From positions 80,788 through 144,787 of the forward strand of contig NZ_BMRG01000020.1 of NCBI RefSeq assembly GCF_014648515.1: 64,000 nucleotides of DNA. Direction: 5' to 3'. The translations under genes were made by a program, and so were the position numbers. The DNA is from Saccharothrix coeruleofusca. GTDB lineage: Bacteria; Actinomycetota; Actinomycetes; Mycobacteriales; Pseudonocardiaceae. Below the pieces are notes generated by a model. That model worked only from the letters and a program-made list of their open reading frames with translations. It did not search any database and was not told the DNA's origin. Shown here piece after piece: positions 54,250 to 62,223 of the stretch (position 1 is its first letter; each line of letters starts with the position of its first letter).

Positions 54250-55344
54250 CTACCGGCCGAGCTTGCGCGCCGCCTCCCGGCCCAGTCCGGGGGTGTCCGG
54301 CGGCACCGAGTCCGGGTCCGCCTTGGCCTGCACGACCCGGTCCTCCGCGCCGACCAGCAGCTCGGCGTCCACCGGCACCGACCGCTTGACCAGCGCCAGC
54401 GCCACCGGCCCCAGCTCGTGGTGCAGCGCCACGCTGCCCACCCGGCCGACCACCCGGTCGCCGAACACCACCGGGTCGCCGGTCTCCGGCTGCACCTCGC
54501 GCGAGCCGTCCAGGTGCAGCAGCAGCATCCGCCGCGGCGGGCGGCCCACGTTGTGCACCTTCGACACCGTCTCCTGGCCCCGGTAGCAACCCTTGTCCAG
54601 GTGCACCGCCGAGCCGATCCAGTTCACCTCGTGCGGGATGGTGCGCTCGTCGGTGTCCACGCCCAGCCGGGGGCGCAGCGACTCCACCCGCAGCGCCTCG
54701 AACGCCCAGCTGCCCGCCGGTCGCGCGCCCGCGCCGGTCAGCCGGGACCACCAGTCGGCCAGCGCCCCGCGCGGCACCACCAGGTCCACCGCGTCCTGAC
54801 CGGGCCACGGCACCCGCCGGGCGAACCCGCCCTCGGGCAGCGCCACCACGTCCAGCGCTCCGGCGGGCACCGGCAGCCCCAGCGCGGTCAGCGGCGCGGT
54901 CGCCTCGGGGCCGACCAGGGTCAGCACGGCCAGCTCGGCGGTCGCGTCGCGCGGCTCCACCTTGGACCAGAACACCATCTTGGTCAGGTACGACAGCAGC
55001 GGCGCCGCCGTCTCGGCCTCGGTGTCGAGGTAGACCACGCCGTCCAGGTTCGCCACCGCGGCGTGGTGCTCGACCCGGCCCTGCACGTCCAGGATCAGCA
55101 TCTCGGTAGCCCGGCCCTCGCCCAGCGCGGTGAAGTGCTGGCTGGTCAGCGAGTGCAGCCAGGCCAGCCGGTCCGCGCCGGGCACCGCCAGCACCGCCCG
55201 GTTCGAGCGGTCCACCACCACCACCGACCTGGCCGCCGAGCGCTGCTCGGCGAACGGGTCGCCGAAGTGCCACGGCACGCCCTGGTCGGGGTTGCCGTCG
55301 AACGGCGCGACGGCGCCTGGCGTGGTCAACGTCGGTGACGTCAC
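54250..55344 (-). CDS. ygfZ: folate-binding YgfZ-family protein
   Basis: A 364-aa tetrahydrofolate-dependent protein related to GcvT that assists iron-sulfur enzyme maturation. The YgfZ signature KGCYRGQETV is present (about residue 250), with VVVVDRSNRAVLAVPGADRL and LTSQHFTALGEGRATEML before it. GTG at 55344 overlaps the stop of the Fur-family gene (GTGA). The same order is seen in mycobacteria (Rv0811c region). Confidence 0.93.
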   Translation of the reverse strand: MTSPTLTTPGAVAPFDGNPDQGVPWHFGDPFAEQRSAARSVVVVDRSNRAVLAVPGADRLAWLHSLTSQHFTALGEGRATEMLILDVQGRVEHHAAVANLDGVVYLDTEAETAAPLLSYLTKMVFWSKVEPRDATAELAVLTLVGPEATAPLTALGLPVPAGALDVVALPEGGFARRVPWPGQDAVDLVVPRGALADWWSRLTGAGARPAGSWAFEALRVESLRPRLGVDTDERTIPHEVNWIGSAVHLDKGCYRGQETVSKVHNVGRPPRRMLLLHLDGSREVQPETGDPVVFGDRVVGRVGSVALHHELGPVALALVKRSVPVDAELLVGAEDRVVQAKADPDSVPPDTPGLGREAARKLGR

Positions 55345-55775
55345 GGGGTCTCCTTCGAGCACTCGCGGCAGCTGCCGGACAGCGCGAGGTGGCTGGCATC
55401 CAGTTCGAACCCGTAGCGGTCCCGCAGTGTTCCCCCGACCGGCGCGAGCACCTCGCACGGCACCTCCTCCACCCGCCCGCAGCGGTGGCAGACCAGGTGC
55501 ACGTGCTCGTGCTCGTCGACCGAGTAGTTGGGGGCGCCGTGACCCAGGTGGGTGTGCCGGACCAGGCCGAGCCGGTCCAGCAGGTCCAGCGTGCGGTAGA
55601 CCGTGGTGATGTTGACCGCGGGCGCGGTGAGCTGCACGTGCTGGCAGATCTGCTCCGGCGTGGCGTGCCCCAGCTCGCGCACCGCGTCCAGGACGAGCTG
55701 GCGCTGCGGGGTCATCCTCATGCCGCGTTCGTGCAGGGTCCTGCGCAGTGCCTGTTGGCCGCCCACGGTCTCCAC
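55341..55775 (-). CDS. Fur-family metal-responsive regulator
   Basis: A 144-aa regulator with the Fur HTH (MRMTPQRQLVLDAVRELGHA, NITTVYRTLDLLDRLGLVRH), the sensory-site region HEHVHLVCHRCGRVEEV, and a second Cys pair GSCRECSKE; the two CxxC pairs form a structural zinc site. Fe, Zn or Mn sensing cannot be decided from sequence alone. It is translationally coupled to ygfZ and divergent from pabC with 35 bp between. Confidence 0.92.
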   Translation of the reverse strand: METVGGQQALRRTLHERGMRMTPQRQLVLDAVRELGHATPEQICQHVQLTAPAVNITTVYRTLDLLDRLGLVRHTHLGHGAPNYSVDEHEHVHLVCHRCGRVEEVPCEVLAPVGGTLRDRYGFELDASHLALSGSCRECSKETP

Positions 55776-55797
55776 CGCTCCGATGGTAGGCCGTGAG

Positions 55798-55803
55798 TAG
55801 GCT
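55798..55803 (+). promoter_or_regulatory. leaderless -10 element of pabC
   Basis: TAGGCT ends 7 nt before ATG 55811. It decides the start: the GTG at 55793 would lie upstream of this -10 box. Confidence 0.5.
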
Positions 55804-55810
55804 CGCCGTT

Positions 55811-56653
55811 ATGCGCCTGCTCGCACTGCTGGACGGAACGCTGGCCGACCCCGACGCCCCGCTGGTCCGGGTCGACGACCTGGGCCTGCTGCGCGGCGAC
55901 GGGATCTTCGAGACGATCCTGGCCGTCGACGGCAAGCCCCGCGAGCTGGGTCCGCACCTGGACCGCCTGGCGCGGTCGGCGGCCATGCTGGACATGCCCG
56001 AGCCGGACCGCGCGGCGTTCGAGCGCGCCGTGCGGGTGGTGCTGGACAACTGGACCGGTGGCGCGGAAGTCGCCCTGAAGGCGGTCCTCACGCGGGGGAT
56101 CGAGGGCGGCGACGGCACGCCCACCGGGTTCGTCATGGGGATGGAGATCTCCGCCAAGGCGCTCGCCCAGCGCGCCGAGGGCCTGGCCGCGGTGACCCTG
56201 GAGCGGGGCATCGAGCCCGGTCTGGCCGAGCGGGCCCCGTGGCTGCTGCTGGGCGCGAAGTCGCTGTCCTACGCGGTCAACATGGCGGCGCTGCGGGAGG
56301 CCGAGCGGCGCGGCGCGGCCGAGGTCGTGTTCACCACCTCGTCCGGCTCGGTGCTGGAGGGGCCGACCTCGACGCTGATCGCGGCGCGCGGCCGGACGCT
56401 GACCACGCCGCCGTCGACGCTGGGCATCCTGCCCGGCACCACGCAGGCGGCGCTGTTCCAGGCGGCCGAGCGGGCCGGGTGGACCGTCGAGGTCGAGCCG
56501 ATCGCGGTGGACGACCTCTACACCGCCGACGGCGTGTTCCTGGCCTCCAGCGTCCGCAAGATCACCCGCGTGCACACCCTGGACGGCAAGTCCCTGCCCG
56601 ACTCCACCGCCCTGCACACCACCCTCACCACCCTCTACGAGTCCCACTACTGA
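55811..56653 (+). CDS. pabC: class IV aminotransferase, probable aminodeoxychorismate lyase
   Basis: A 280-aa fold-type IV PLP enzyme. RLLALLDGTLADPDAPLVRV and LGLLRGDGIFETILAVDGKP open the protein; the PLP Lys is in LLGAKSLSYAVNMAALRE; the substrate loop is VFTTSSGSVLEGPTSTLI. In this syntenic position mycobacteria encode the same family (Rv0812), annotated as aminodeoxychorismate lyase for folate synthesis; a D-amino or branched-chain aminotransferase is the alternative. Start chosen by the leaderless promoter. Confidence 0.82.
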   Translation: MRLLALLDGTLADPDAPLVRVDDLGLLRGDGIFETILAVDGKPRELGPHLDRLARSAAMLDMPEPDRAAFERAVRVVLDNWTGGAEVALKAVLTRGIEGGDGTPTGFVMGMEISAKALAQRAEGLAAVTLERGIEPGLAERAPWLLLGAKSLSYAVNMAALREAERRGAAEVVFTTSSGSVLEGPTSTLIAARGRTLTTPPSTLGILPGTTQAALFQAAERAGWTVEVEPIAVDDLYTADGVFLASSVRKITRVHTLDGKSLPDSTALHTTLTTLYESHY

Positions 56654-56658
56654 CGCAG

Positions 56659-56704
56659 GCAAGTACTACCGGGGTGGCTTTTCCCAGCGCATAACTACTA
56701 CCCG
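56659..56704 (+). repeat. 46-bp dispersed repeat, copy 6 (degenerate)
   Basis: Forward copy starting 5 bp after the pabC stop: GCAAGTACTACCGGGG at the left and GCATAACTACTACCCG at the right. The usual GGGCCGG block is lost. A further half-site (CGGGTAGTTA) lies between this and copy 7. Confidence 0.75.
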
Positions 56705-56719
56705 TGTCCGCGCGGGTAG

Positions 56720-57625
56720 TTAGGCCGGGTAGTAGTCAACGGCCCGTTCCGGCGGGGCGGGTAGTACTTGCAGGCGCAGGGGGGTGCCGGGGCGGACCTG
56801 GGCCAGGGCGGGGAGCGCGGGCTCGGGCACCACGCCGATCACCGGGTAGCCGCCGGTGGTGGGGTGGTCGGCGAGGAAGACCACCGGCTGCCCGTCGGCG
56901 GGCACCTGCACCGCGCCGGTCACCAGGCCCTCGCTGGGCAGCTCCCGGCCCAGGTGCTCCGGCGCGCGGCGCAGCGCCGTGCCGTCCAGCCGCAGGCCGA
57001 CCCGGTTGCCGCGGTCCGATACCACCCACCGGCCCGCCGTGAGCTGCCGCGCCGCGCCGTCGAACCAGTCGTCGCGCGGACCGAGCACCACCGGCACGAC
57101 CAGCTCGTCCGGCACGTGCGCGGGCACCAGCACGTCCACCCCGACCGGCGGCCCCACCGGGTCGCCCAGCGGCAGCTCGTCGCCGTCGCGCAGCGGGTCC
57201 GGGCCGATGCCCGACAGCAGGTCCGTGGCGCGGCTGCCCAGCTCGGCGGGCACCGCGACACCCCCGGACAGCGCCACGTAGCAGCGCAACCCCGCCTCGG
57301 GCGCGCCCACGGCCAGCTCGTCACCCGGCGCCAGGTGGCACGGCGAGTCCCGGTGCACGCCGTTGACCAGCACCGGCGCCCACGGGCCGGTCACCGCGAC
57401 CGTGCACGACGCGTTCGCCCGCAGCACCAGCCCGCCCAGCAGCACCTCCAGGCCCGCCGCGCCCTCGGGGTTGCCCACCAGCCGGTTGGCCAGCGCCAGC
57501 GACGGCCGGTCCAGCGCGCCCGACGGCGGCACGCCCAGGTGCGCGTGCCCCGGCCTGCCCAGGTCCTGCACCAGCGCCTGCGGGCCGGTCCGCAGCACGG
57601 TGACCGACCTCGCGACCGCGTTCAC
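56720..57625 (-). CDS. pxpC: 5-oxoprolinase subunit C (biotin-dependent-carboxylase-like)
   Basis: A 301-aa PxpC/KipA-type protein, which with PxpA and PxpB splits 5-oxoproline using ATP. The start VTVLRTGPQALVQDLGRPGH and VPPSGALDRPSLALANRLVG are hallmarks, with the conserved LADHPTTGGYPVIGVVP near the end. The GTGA overlap with pxpB shows coupling. The last 16 residues (QVLPAPPERAVDYYPA) run through a 46-bp repeat. No pxpA is adjacent. Confidence 0.92.
   Translation of the reverse strand: MNAVARSVTVLRTGPQALVQDLGRPGHAHLGVPPSGALDRPSLALANRLVGNPEGAAGLEVLLGGLVLRANASCTVAVTGPWAPVLVNGVHRDSPCHLAPGDELAVGAPEAGLRCYVALSGGVAVPAELGSRATDLLSGIGPDPLRDGDELPLGDPVGPPVGVDVLVPAHVPDELVVPVVLGPRDDWFDGAARQLTAGRWVVSDRGNRVGLRLDGTALRRAPEHLGRELPSEGLVTGAVQVPADGQPVVFLADHPTTGGYPVIGVVPEPALPALAQVRPGTPLRLQVLPAPPERAVDYYPA
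56726..56771 (-). repeat. 46-bp dispersed repeat, copy 7 (inside the 3' end of pxpC)
   Basis: Reverse copy, in sense orientation of pxpC: GCAAGTACTACCCG and GGGCCGTTGACTACTACCCG. It is translated in a different reading frame from copy 5, which argues that the DNA, not a peptide, is conserved. It forms an inverted pair with copy 6. Confidence 0.85.
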
Positions 57626-58227
57626 GCGACGACCTCGAACCGCACCCGGTCACCCGGCGCGAGCAGCGCGGGCTCGGCGCGGCGCGGGTCGAACAGCGGC
57701 GCGTCCGTGCGCCCGATCAGCCGCCAGCCGCCGGGCGTGGCCCTCGGGTAGGCGGCGGTGTACTCGCCCGCCACGCCCACCGAACCGGCCGGGACCTTCG
57801 TGCGCGGGGAATCAAGGCGCGGCTGCCGCAGCGGCTCGGGCAGCCCGACCAGGTAGCCGAAGCCGGGCGCGAACCCGCAGAACGCCACCGTGTACCGCGC
57901 CGACGAGTGCAGCCGCACCACCTCGTCCACCGGCACCCCGGCGGTCGAGGCCACCAGCTCCAGGTCCGGGCCGTCGTAGCGGACCGGGATGACCACCTCG
58001 CGGGCCGCCACCGGGGCGCGGCGCGCCGGGTCGACCGCGTCGAGCACCCGCCGCACGGCCGCCAGCCCGCCGGGGCGGGTGGTCACCAGCACCGTGCGCG
58101 CGGCCGGGACCAGCTCCACCACCTCCGGCAGCGCGGCGGCGGCCACCGCGGCGCGCACCGCCTCCACCTCGTCGAGGGAGTCCACCTCGACCAGCACCGC
58201 GTCGGTGCCGCAACGCCGCAGCCGCAT
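57622..58227 (-). CDS. pxpB: 5-oxoprolinase subunit B
   Basis: A 201-aa PxpB/KipI-type protein with VVIPVRYDGPDLELVASTAG, the conserved YTVAFCGFAPGFGYLVGLPE, RLDSPRTKVPAGSVGVAGEY and TPGGWRLIGRT. It forms the ATP-dependent kinase part with PxpC. A FadR-type palindrome lies 24 bp before its ATG. Confidence 0.93.
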   Translation of the reverse strand: MRLRRCGTDAVLVEVDSLDEVEAVRAAVAAAALPEVVELVPAARTVLVTTRPGGLAAVRRVLDAVDPARRAPVAAREVVIPVRYDGPDLELVASTAGVPVDEVVRLHSSARYTVAFCGFAPGFGYLVGLPEPLRQPRLDSPRTKVPAGSVGVAGEYTAAYPRATPGGWRLIGRTDAPLFDPRRAEPALLAPGDRVRFEVVA

Positions 58228-58251
58228 GGCCCCCACTGTAGGGCAAGTCGA

Positions 58252-58270
58252 AGGATTGTTGAACAATCCT
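58252..58270. promoter_or_regulatory. GntR/FadR-type operator before pxpBC
   Basis: AGGATTGTT, one central G, AACAATCCT: a perfect inverted repeat that fits the FadR-subfamily consensus TnGTnnnACnA. No GntR gene is present in the window. Confidence 0.65.
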
Positions 58271-58319
58271 CGGGTGTCGTGTCCCGCCCACCGGACGGGA
58301 CGACGACTCAGCCGACGAC

Positions 58320-58955
58320 TCAGCCGACGACGCGCTTGAGGTGCGCGGAGGTGTGCGGCTGGAGCGGCTGGCCCACCATGGCCCGCTCCTCCACGTACGC
58401 CAGGTCGCCGTTGTTGACGATGCCGTACAGCCGCTGCGCCCCGACGACCTCCTTGGCGGTCGCCGTGCGCACCACCGCGTCGGTGCCGAACTCCCACGAC
58501 GTCTGGGTGCGCGGCTTGCCGTAGAACAGCTCCACGATCCCGGTGTTGTGCGTCAGCAGCACCTCGATCGTGTCATCGGCCTGCGGACGCCAGAAGCCGG
58601 TCTCGCGCGCGGCCGGGCGGATCACCGCGCCCTTGTCGTCCAGCAACCACGACCGCGCCTCGTAGAACAGGAACGGACGCCCGTCGTGGGCGAAGGTGAT
58701 CTGCTGGCCGAACCGGTACGGGCCGTCGATCGTCGGGTAGACGACCTCGCCCTCACCGCGCCACACGCCCACCAGCGGCAGCAGCGACAGGCACGCGTCG
58801 TGCAGCGACGGGCCCTCGCGCAGGTTCGCGGTGTCGGCCGGGATCGGCAGGTCGTCGAACTGCGGCAGGTTGCGCGACCGGGTGGTCTCGGCGCGCTCGG
58901 CGGCGGCCCGCACCGCCGCGTCGCCGCTGCCCGGTGCGGGGGTGTTCTCGGCCAT
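58320..58955 (-). CDS. nitrobindin-like heme-binding beta-barrel protein (FABP family)
   Basis: A 211-aa protein. An N-terminal helical extension of about 60 residues precedes a lipocalin-like barrel beginning [40 protein letters not shown] and [20 protein letters not shown] are diagnostic, the last holding the heme His. It matches Rv0813c-type nitrobindins, which bind ferric heme and detoxify peroxynitrite. The ATG overlaps the stop of a 32-aa membrane peptide gene by 1 nt. Confidence 0.9.
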   Translation of the reverse strand: MAENTPAPGSGDAAVRAAAERAETTRSRNLPQFDDLPIPADTANLREGPSLHDACLSLLPLVGVWRGEGEVVYPTIDGPYRFGQQITFAHDGRPFLFYEARSWLLDDKGAVIRPAARETGFWRPQADDTIEVLLTHNTGIVELFYGKPRTQTSWEFGTDAVVRTATAKEVVGAQRLYGIVNNGDLAYVEERAMVGQPLQPHTSAHLKRVVG

Positions 58956-59053
58956 CACCGCTGGTCGGAGAACAGCCGGTAGACGACGTACACGGAGAAC
59001 CACACGACGAGCAAGGACACGAGGACCAGTAGCCCGGTGAAGAAGTGTTCCAC
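58955..59053 (-). CDS. 32-aa single-pass membrane peptide coupled to the nitrobindin-like gene
   Basis: A 33-codon frame from GTG 59053 reads [20 protein letters not shown] then [11 protein letters not shown] and stops, with TGATG overlap into the next gene. One membrane helix nearly fills it. A -10 box TAAACT (59060-59065 on the minus strand) ends 6 nt before the GTG, so it is leaderless. The overlap and promoter argue it is real. Confidence 0.65.
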   Translation of the reverse strand: MEHFFTGLLVLVSLLVVWFSVYVVYRLFSDQR

Positions 59054-59138
59054 CAGCCGAGTTTATCGCCCCGGACCGCGGCGCACCGGACCCCGGTGGC
59101 GAACGCCACCGGGGTCCGGGCGGAACTCGTCGGGCCGG

Positions 59139-59441
59139 TCAGGCCACCGCGACCTCGACCGGGTGCACCCCCGGCCCGTCCGCGCTGACCGACGCCTGGC
59201 CGTTGCCGGAGCGGTGCAGCGCCCGGACCGTCCACGTGCCCGGCGCCGCGTAGAAGCGGAAGTCGCCCTCCGGGGAGGACACCACCTCGGCGGTGAACTC
59301 GCCCGCGGCGTCCAGCAGCCGCACGAACGCGCCGCCCACCGGCTGACCCCCGGCGCTGACCCTGCCGGTCAGCACCACCTCGTCGGGACCGACCGCCAGG
59401 TCGACGCCCTGCTGCGGCGCGCCGCAACCGTCCAGGCTCAT
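59139..59441 (-). CDS. sseC: DUF1416 family protein (SseC-type)
   Basis: A 100-aa beta-sandwich protein with SLDGCGAPQQGVDL at the start and VVLTGRVSAGGQPVGGAFVR and TWTVRALHRSGNG later. DUF1416 proteins are encoded next to thiosulfate sulfurtransferases in actinobacteria (SseC2 in M. tuberculosis). The conserved N-terminal Cys could carry sulfur; this is inference. ATG is 1 nt after the sulfurtransferase stop. Confidence 0.88.
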   Translation of the reverse strand: MSLDGCGAPQQGVDLAVGPDEVVLTGRVSAGGQPVGGAFVRLLDAAGEFTAEVVSSPEGDFRFYAAPGTWTVRALHRSGNGQASVSADGPGVHPVEVAVA

Positions 59442-59442
59442 C

Positions 59443-60288
59443 TCAGTCCTCCTTGCCGGAACCCAGCTCGACCGGCACGCCGATCAGCGAGCCGTACTCG
59501 GTCCAGGACCCGTCGTAGTTCTTCACGTCCTCGTGCCCGAGCAGCTCGTGCAGCACGAACCAGCTGTGCGAGGAGCGCTCGCCGATGCGGCAGTAGGCGA
59601 TGGTCTTCTTCGAGCCGTCCAGCCCGGCCTCGCCGTAGATGCGGGCCAGCTCCTCGTCGGACTTGAACGTGCCGTCCTCGTTGGCCGCCTTGCTCCACGG
59701 CACGTTGATCGCCGTGGGGATGTGGCCGCCGCGCTGCGCCTGCTCCTGCGGCAGGTGGGCGGGGGCCAGCAGCTTGCCGGAGAACTCGTCCGGCGAGCGC
59801 ACGTCGACCAGGTTCTTGTTCCCGATGGCCTCGACGACCTCGTCGCGGAACGCGCGGATCGACAGGTCCTGCTCCTGCGCGGTGTACTGGGTGGCCGGGC
59901 GCTCGACCTGCTCCTTGTCCAGCGGGCGGCCGTCCAGCTCCCACTTCTTGCGCCCGCCGTCGAGCAGCTTCACCGACTGGTGGCCGTAGAGCTTGAAGTA
60001 CCAGTAGGCGTAGGCGGCGAACCAGTTGTTGTTGCCGCCGTAGAGCACCACCGTGTCGTCGTTGGCGATGCCCCTGGCCGACAGGAGCGCCTCGAAGCCC
60101 GCGCGGTCGACGAAGTCGCGGCGGACCGGGTCCTGGAGGTCCTTCTTCCAGTCGATCTTCACCGCGCCGGGGATGTGGCCCCCGTCGTAGGCGGTGGTGT
60201 CCTCGTCGACCTCGACGAACACCACGCCGGGCGTCTTGAGGTTTTCCTCGGCCCACGCGGCCGAGACCAGGACGTCTTCACGGCTCAT
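59443..60288 (-). CDS. thiosulfate sulfurtransferase (rhodanese)
   Basis: A 281-aa two-domain rhodanese. N-terminal inactive domain: VFVEVDEDTTAYDGGHIPGA; C-terminal catalytic domain: NLVDVRSPDEFSGKLLAP, RGGHIPTAINVPWSKAA and the active loop IAYCRIGERSSHSW with the persulfide Cys. It corresponds to CysA2/SseA of mycobacteria. It is in an operon with a DUF4395 protein upstream and SseC downstream, all behind a Cys-type leader peptide. Confidence 0.93.
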   Translation of the reverse strand: MSREDVLVSAAWAEENLKTPGVVFVEVDEDTTAYDGGHIPGAVKIDWKKDLQDPVRRDFVDRAGFEALLSARGIANDDTVVLYGGNNNWFAAYAYWYFKLYGHQSVKLLDGGRKKWELDGRPLDKEQVERPATQYTAQEQDLSIRAFRDEVVEAIGNKNLVDVRSPDEFSGKLLAPAHLPQEQAQRGGHIPTAINVPWSKAANEDGTFKSDEELARIYGEAGLDGSKKTIAYCRIGERSSHSWFVLHELLGHEDVKNYDGSWTEYGSLIGVPVELGSGKED

Positions 60289-60314
60289 CGAGCTGCTCCA
60301 ATTCGGGGTGTTTC

Positions 60315-60752
60315 CTACTGCGGACGTGCGAGGGACGGGACGCGGCGGCGCAGGAGCAGGAAGACCTCGCAGCCCAGGCACAGGCCGACCGCGGCGTTGA
60401 GCAGCGCGGCGGCCAGTGCGGCGGAGGTGGCGACCACTCCCAGCGCGGTGAGGCCGGTGGCGTAGCCGATGGTGCCGACCAGCGCGAAGACGAAGCCGAC
60501 GCCCTGCGCGAACCGCAGCGGGGCGGGCTCCTCGCGCTCGGCGGTCGGCTTGACCCTGGGCTGGACGGCGTACCGGTAGAGGTGGCCCCACGGGTTGAGC
60601 TTGAGCGAGATGAACGCGCACAGGCCGAACAGCACCGCCTGCGCCGCCAGCAGCCGCCACGAACCCGTGAGCAGCACCGCGGCGAGGACGGCCGAGGTGA
60701 TCCACGCGCTGAAGCGCGGACCCCGCGGGTCTACCGGGACGTCTTTCGGCAC
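60315..60752 (-). CDS. DUF4395 membrane protein
   Basis: A 145-aa protein with four membrane helices (FSAWITSAVLAAVLLTGSWR, LLAAQAVLFGLCAFISLKLN, GVGFVFALVGTIGYATGLTA, SAALAAALLNAAVGLCLGCE). The CLGCE motif at the end of TM4 offers a CxxC. The family often sits with thioredoxins or sulfurtransferases, suggesting a sulfur or thiol role, unproven. Confidence 0.85.
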   Translation of the reverse strand: MPKDVPVDPRGPRFSAWITSAVLAAVLLTGSWRLLAAQAVLFGLCAFISLKLNPWGHLYRYAVQPRVKPTAEREEPAPLRFAQGVGFVFALVGTIGYATGLTALGVVATSAALAAALLNAAVGLCLGCEVFLLLRRRVPSLARPQ

Positions 60753-60854
60753 GACGACCTCCTGCTGTGGACGTGTTTGTCAGCCCGTCAGAGGCGGTCG
60801 TAGGGGTGGCGCGGACGCGCGTCAAGGCGCGTCAGCCGTCGGGGGACCGCCCGA

Positions 60855-60932
60855 TCAGCCCGTCGCGCGACACAGGCTGCTGCGCACGCGGCACAGGTCC
60901 ACCGCGAGTCGCTTGGTCAGCAGCGTGGTCAT
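60855..60932 (-). CDS. cysteine-type leader peptide (attenuator) of the sulfur-transfer operon
   Basis: A 25-aa frame: MTTLLTKRLAVDLCRVRSSL followed by CRATG and a stop. It closely resembles the short leaderless actinobacterial leader peptides with LxxRLxVDLxRVxSxLCR that sense cysteine. A -10 box TACGCT (60939-60944) ends 6 nt before the ATG. Downstream RNA can form GACGCGC/GCGCGTC and a long-range GGCGGTC/GACCGCC pairing before the DUF4395 start. Confidence 0.8.
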   Translation of the reverse strand: MTTLLTKRLAVDLCRVRSSLCRATG

Positions 60933-60997
60933 GGTCCGAGCGTAGCCGCTCGTCCCTTCAGCCGGGAATGGCGTCCAGCAGGTGGGAGATGCCAGGT

Positions 60998-61429
60998 TCA
61001 CCCGTTCGTGTGGGGCAGGTGTGGGCGCAGCGCCTCCAGCAGCACGTCCCGCTTCGGCACCCCGCCGACCCGCAGCACCTCCGCCCCGGAGGCGTCCAGC
61101 GCCAGCGTCGTCGGGGTGCGCAGCACCCCCAGGCGGGTCGCCACCTCCGGCTGGTTCGTCACGTCCAGTTCGACGTGGCGCAGCCCGGCCACCCGCCCGG
61201 CCAGGTCGGACAGCAGCACGCGGGTGTGCCTGCACGGCGCGCAGAACGTCGTGGACAGCTGCACCAGCGTCACCGCCGCACCGGGATCGAGCGCCGCCCG
61301 CACCGCTTCCGGCAACTCCGGACCGCTGCTCCCGCCCACGCGCACCCTGCCCTCCCGCCACCTCAGCAGCACCGCGACGACCGCGGTGACGGCCACCGCG
61401 GCCACCACCGCCCAAGCACCCGCGCTCAC
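60998..61429 (-). CDS. membrane-anchored thioredoxin-like protein
   Basis: A 143-aa protein: one N-terminal helix (AWAVVAAVAVTAVVAVLLRW), then a thioredoxin fold with TLVQLSTTFCAPCRHTRVLL (CxxC redox site) and the cis-Pro segment GVLRTPTTLALDA. It matches the ThiX-type protein of this syntenic group (Rv0816c). GTG overlaps the stop of the DUF2993 gene (GTGA). Confidence 0.9.
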   Translation of the reverse strand: MSAGAWAVVAAVAVTAVVAVLLRWREGRVRVGGSSGPELPEAVRAALDPGAAVTLVQLSTTFCAPCRHTRVLLSDLAGRVAGLRHVELDVTNQPEVATRLGVLRTPTTLALDASGAEVLRVGGVPKRDVLLEALRPHLPHTNG

Positions 61430-62223
61430 CCCTGGTCCAGCGGGATGTCGTCGACCGTGCCCTCCACGGTCAGCGCGCCGCTCTCCACCCGGACCGCCGT
61501 GGGGGTCACGGTGAACGGCAGCACGCCGGGGTCGATCTTCACGGCCAGCGCCTGCCGCACCGCGCCCAGCGCGTCGCCCAGCGACGCCAGCGAGGTGTCG
61601 TCCAGCTGGACGTCGCTGACCGCGATCTCGACCAGCCCGCCGACCAGCGACACCGAGCCGTAGGCGGTGACCCGCAGCTTGCGGCCTGCCAGCGTGGTGT
61701 TGCCGCTGAGCTTCACCGCCGCCGTGGTGGGGCCCGCCTGCGCGGGCACGTCCTCGCGGGTGTCCGGCTCGATGGCCATGTCGGTGAACGGCGTGACCTG
61801 GTTGACCAGCCGGTTCAGGTCCGCCGCGTTGATCTTCACGCTGCCCCGGACCTGGTCGATCTTCGCGCCCCTGGTGTTGCCCGCGAGCAGGTCGGACAGG
61901 GCGATCCGGGTGTGGTAGAGGTTCGCCCTGACCTCCAGCTCGCGCAGCTGGTCGCGCACCGGCACGCCGGTCGCGCTGATCTCGATGTCCCGGTAGTCCC
62001 CGGCCAGCGCCTGGGTGATGAACGGGAAGCCGTTGATGCGCACCGACGGGTCCTCGCTGAGCGAGAGCTTGTCGCGCATCTTCTGCGCCACCTGGTACTC
62101 GCCCGCCGCGGCCAGGCCGAAGTCGGCGGCGACCAGCAGCGCGCCGAGCACCAGCACGGCGACGACGAGCTTGCGCCCCCTGCTCGGGCGGCGGGTCACG
62201 GGCGCGGGTCGGGTAGCGGTCAT
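61426..62223 (-). CDS. DUF2993 (LmeA-family) lipid-binding protein
   Basis: A 265-aa protein with an N-terminal membrane anchor (LVVAVLVLGALLVAADFGLA) and a DUF2993 domain: INGFPFITQALAGDYRDIEI, LLAGNTRGAKIDQVRGSVKI and the C-terminal LPFTVTPTAVRVESGALTVE. Family members such as LmeA bind phospholipids outside the membrane and act in lipoglycan maturation. Overlaps with both neighbours show an operon. Confidence 0.9.
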   Translation of the reverse strand: MTATRPAPVTRRPSRGRKLVVAVLVLGALLVAADFGLAAAGEYQVAQKMRDKLSLSEDPSVRINGFPFITQALAGDYRDIEISATGVPVRDQLRELEVRANLYHTRIALSDLLAGNTRGAKIDQVRGSVKINAADLNRLVNQVTPFTDMAIEPDTREDVPAQAGPTTAAVKLSGNTTLAGRKLRVTAYGSVSLVGGLVEIAVSDVQLDDTSLASLGDALGAVRQALAVKIDPGVLPFTVTPTAVRVESGALTVEGTVDDIPLDQG

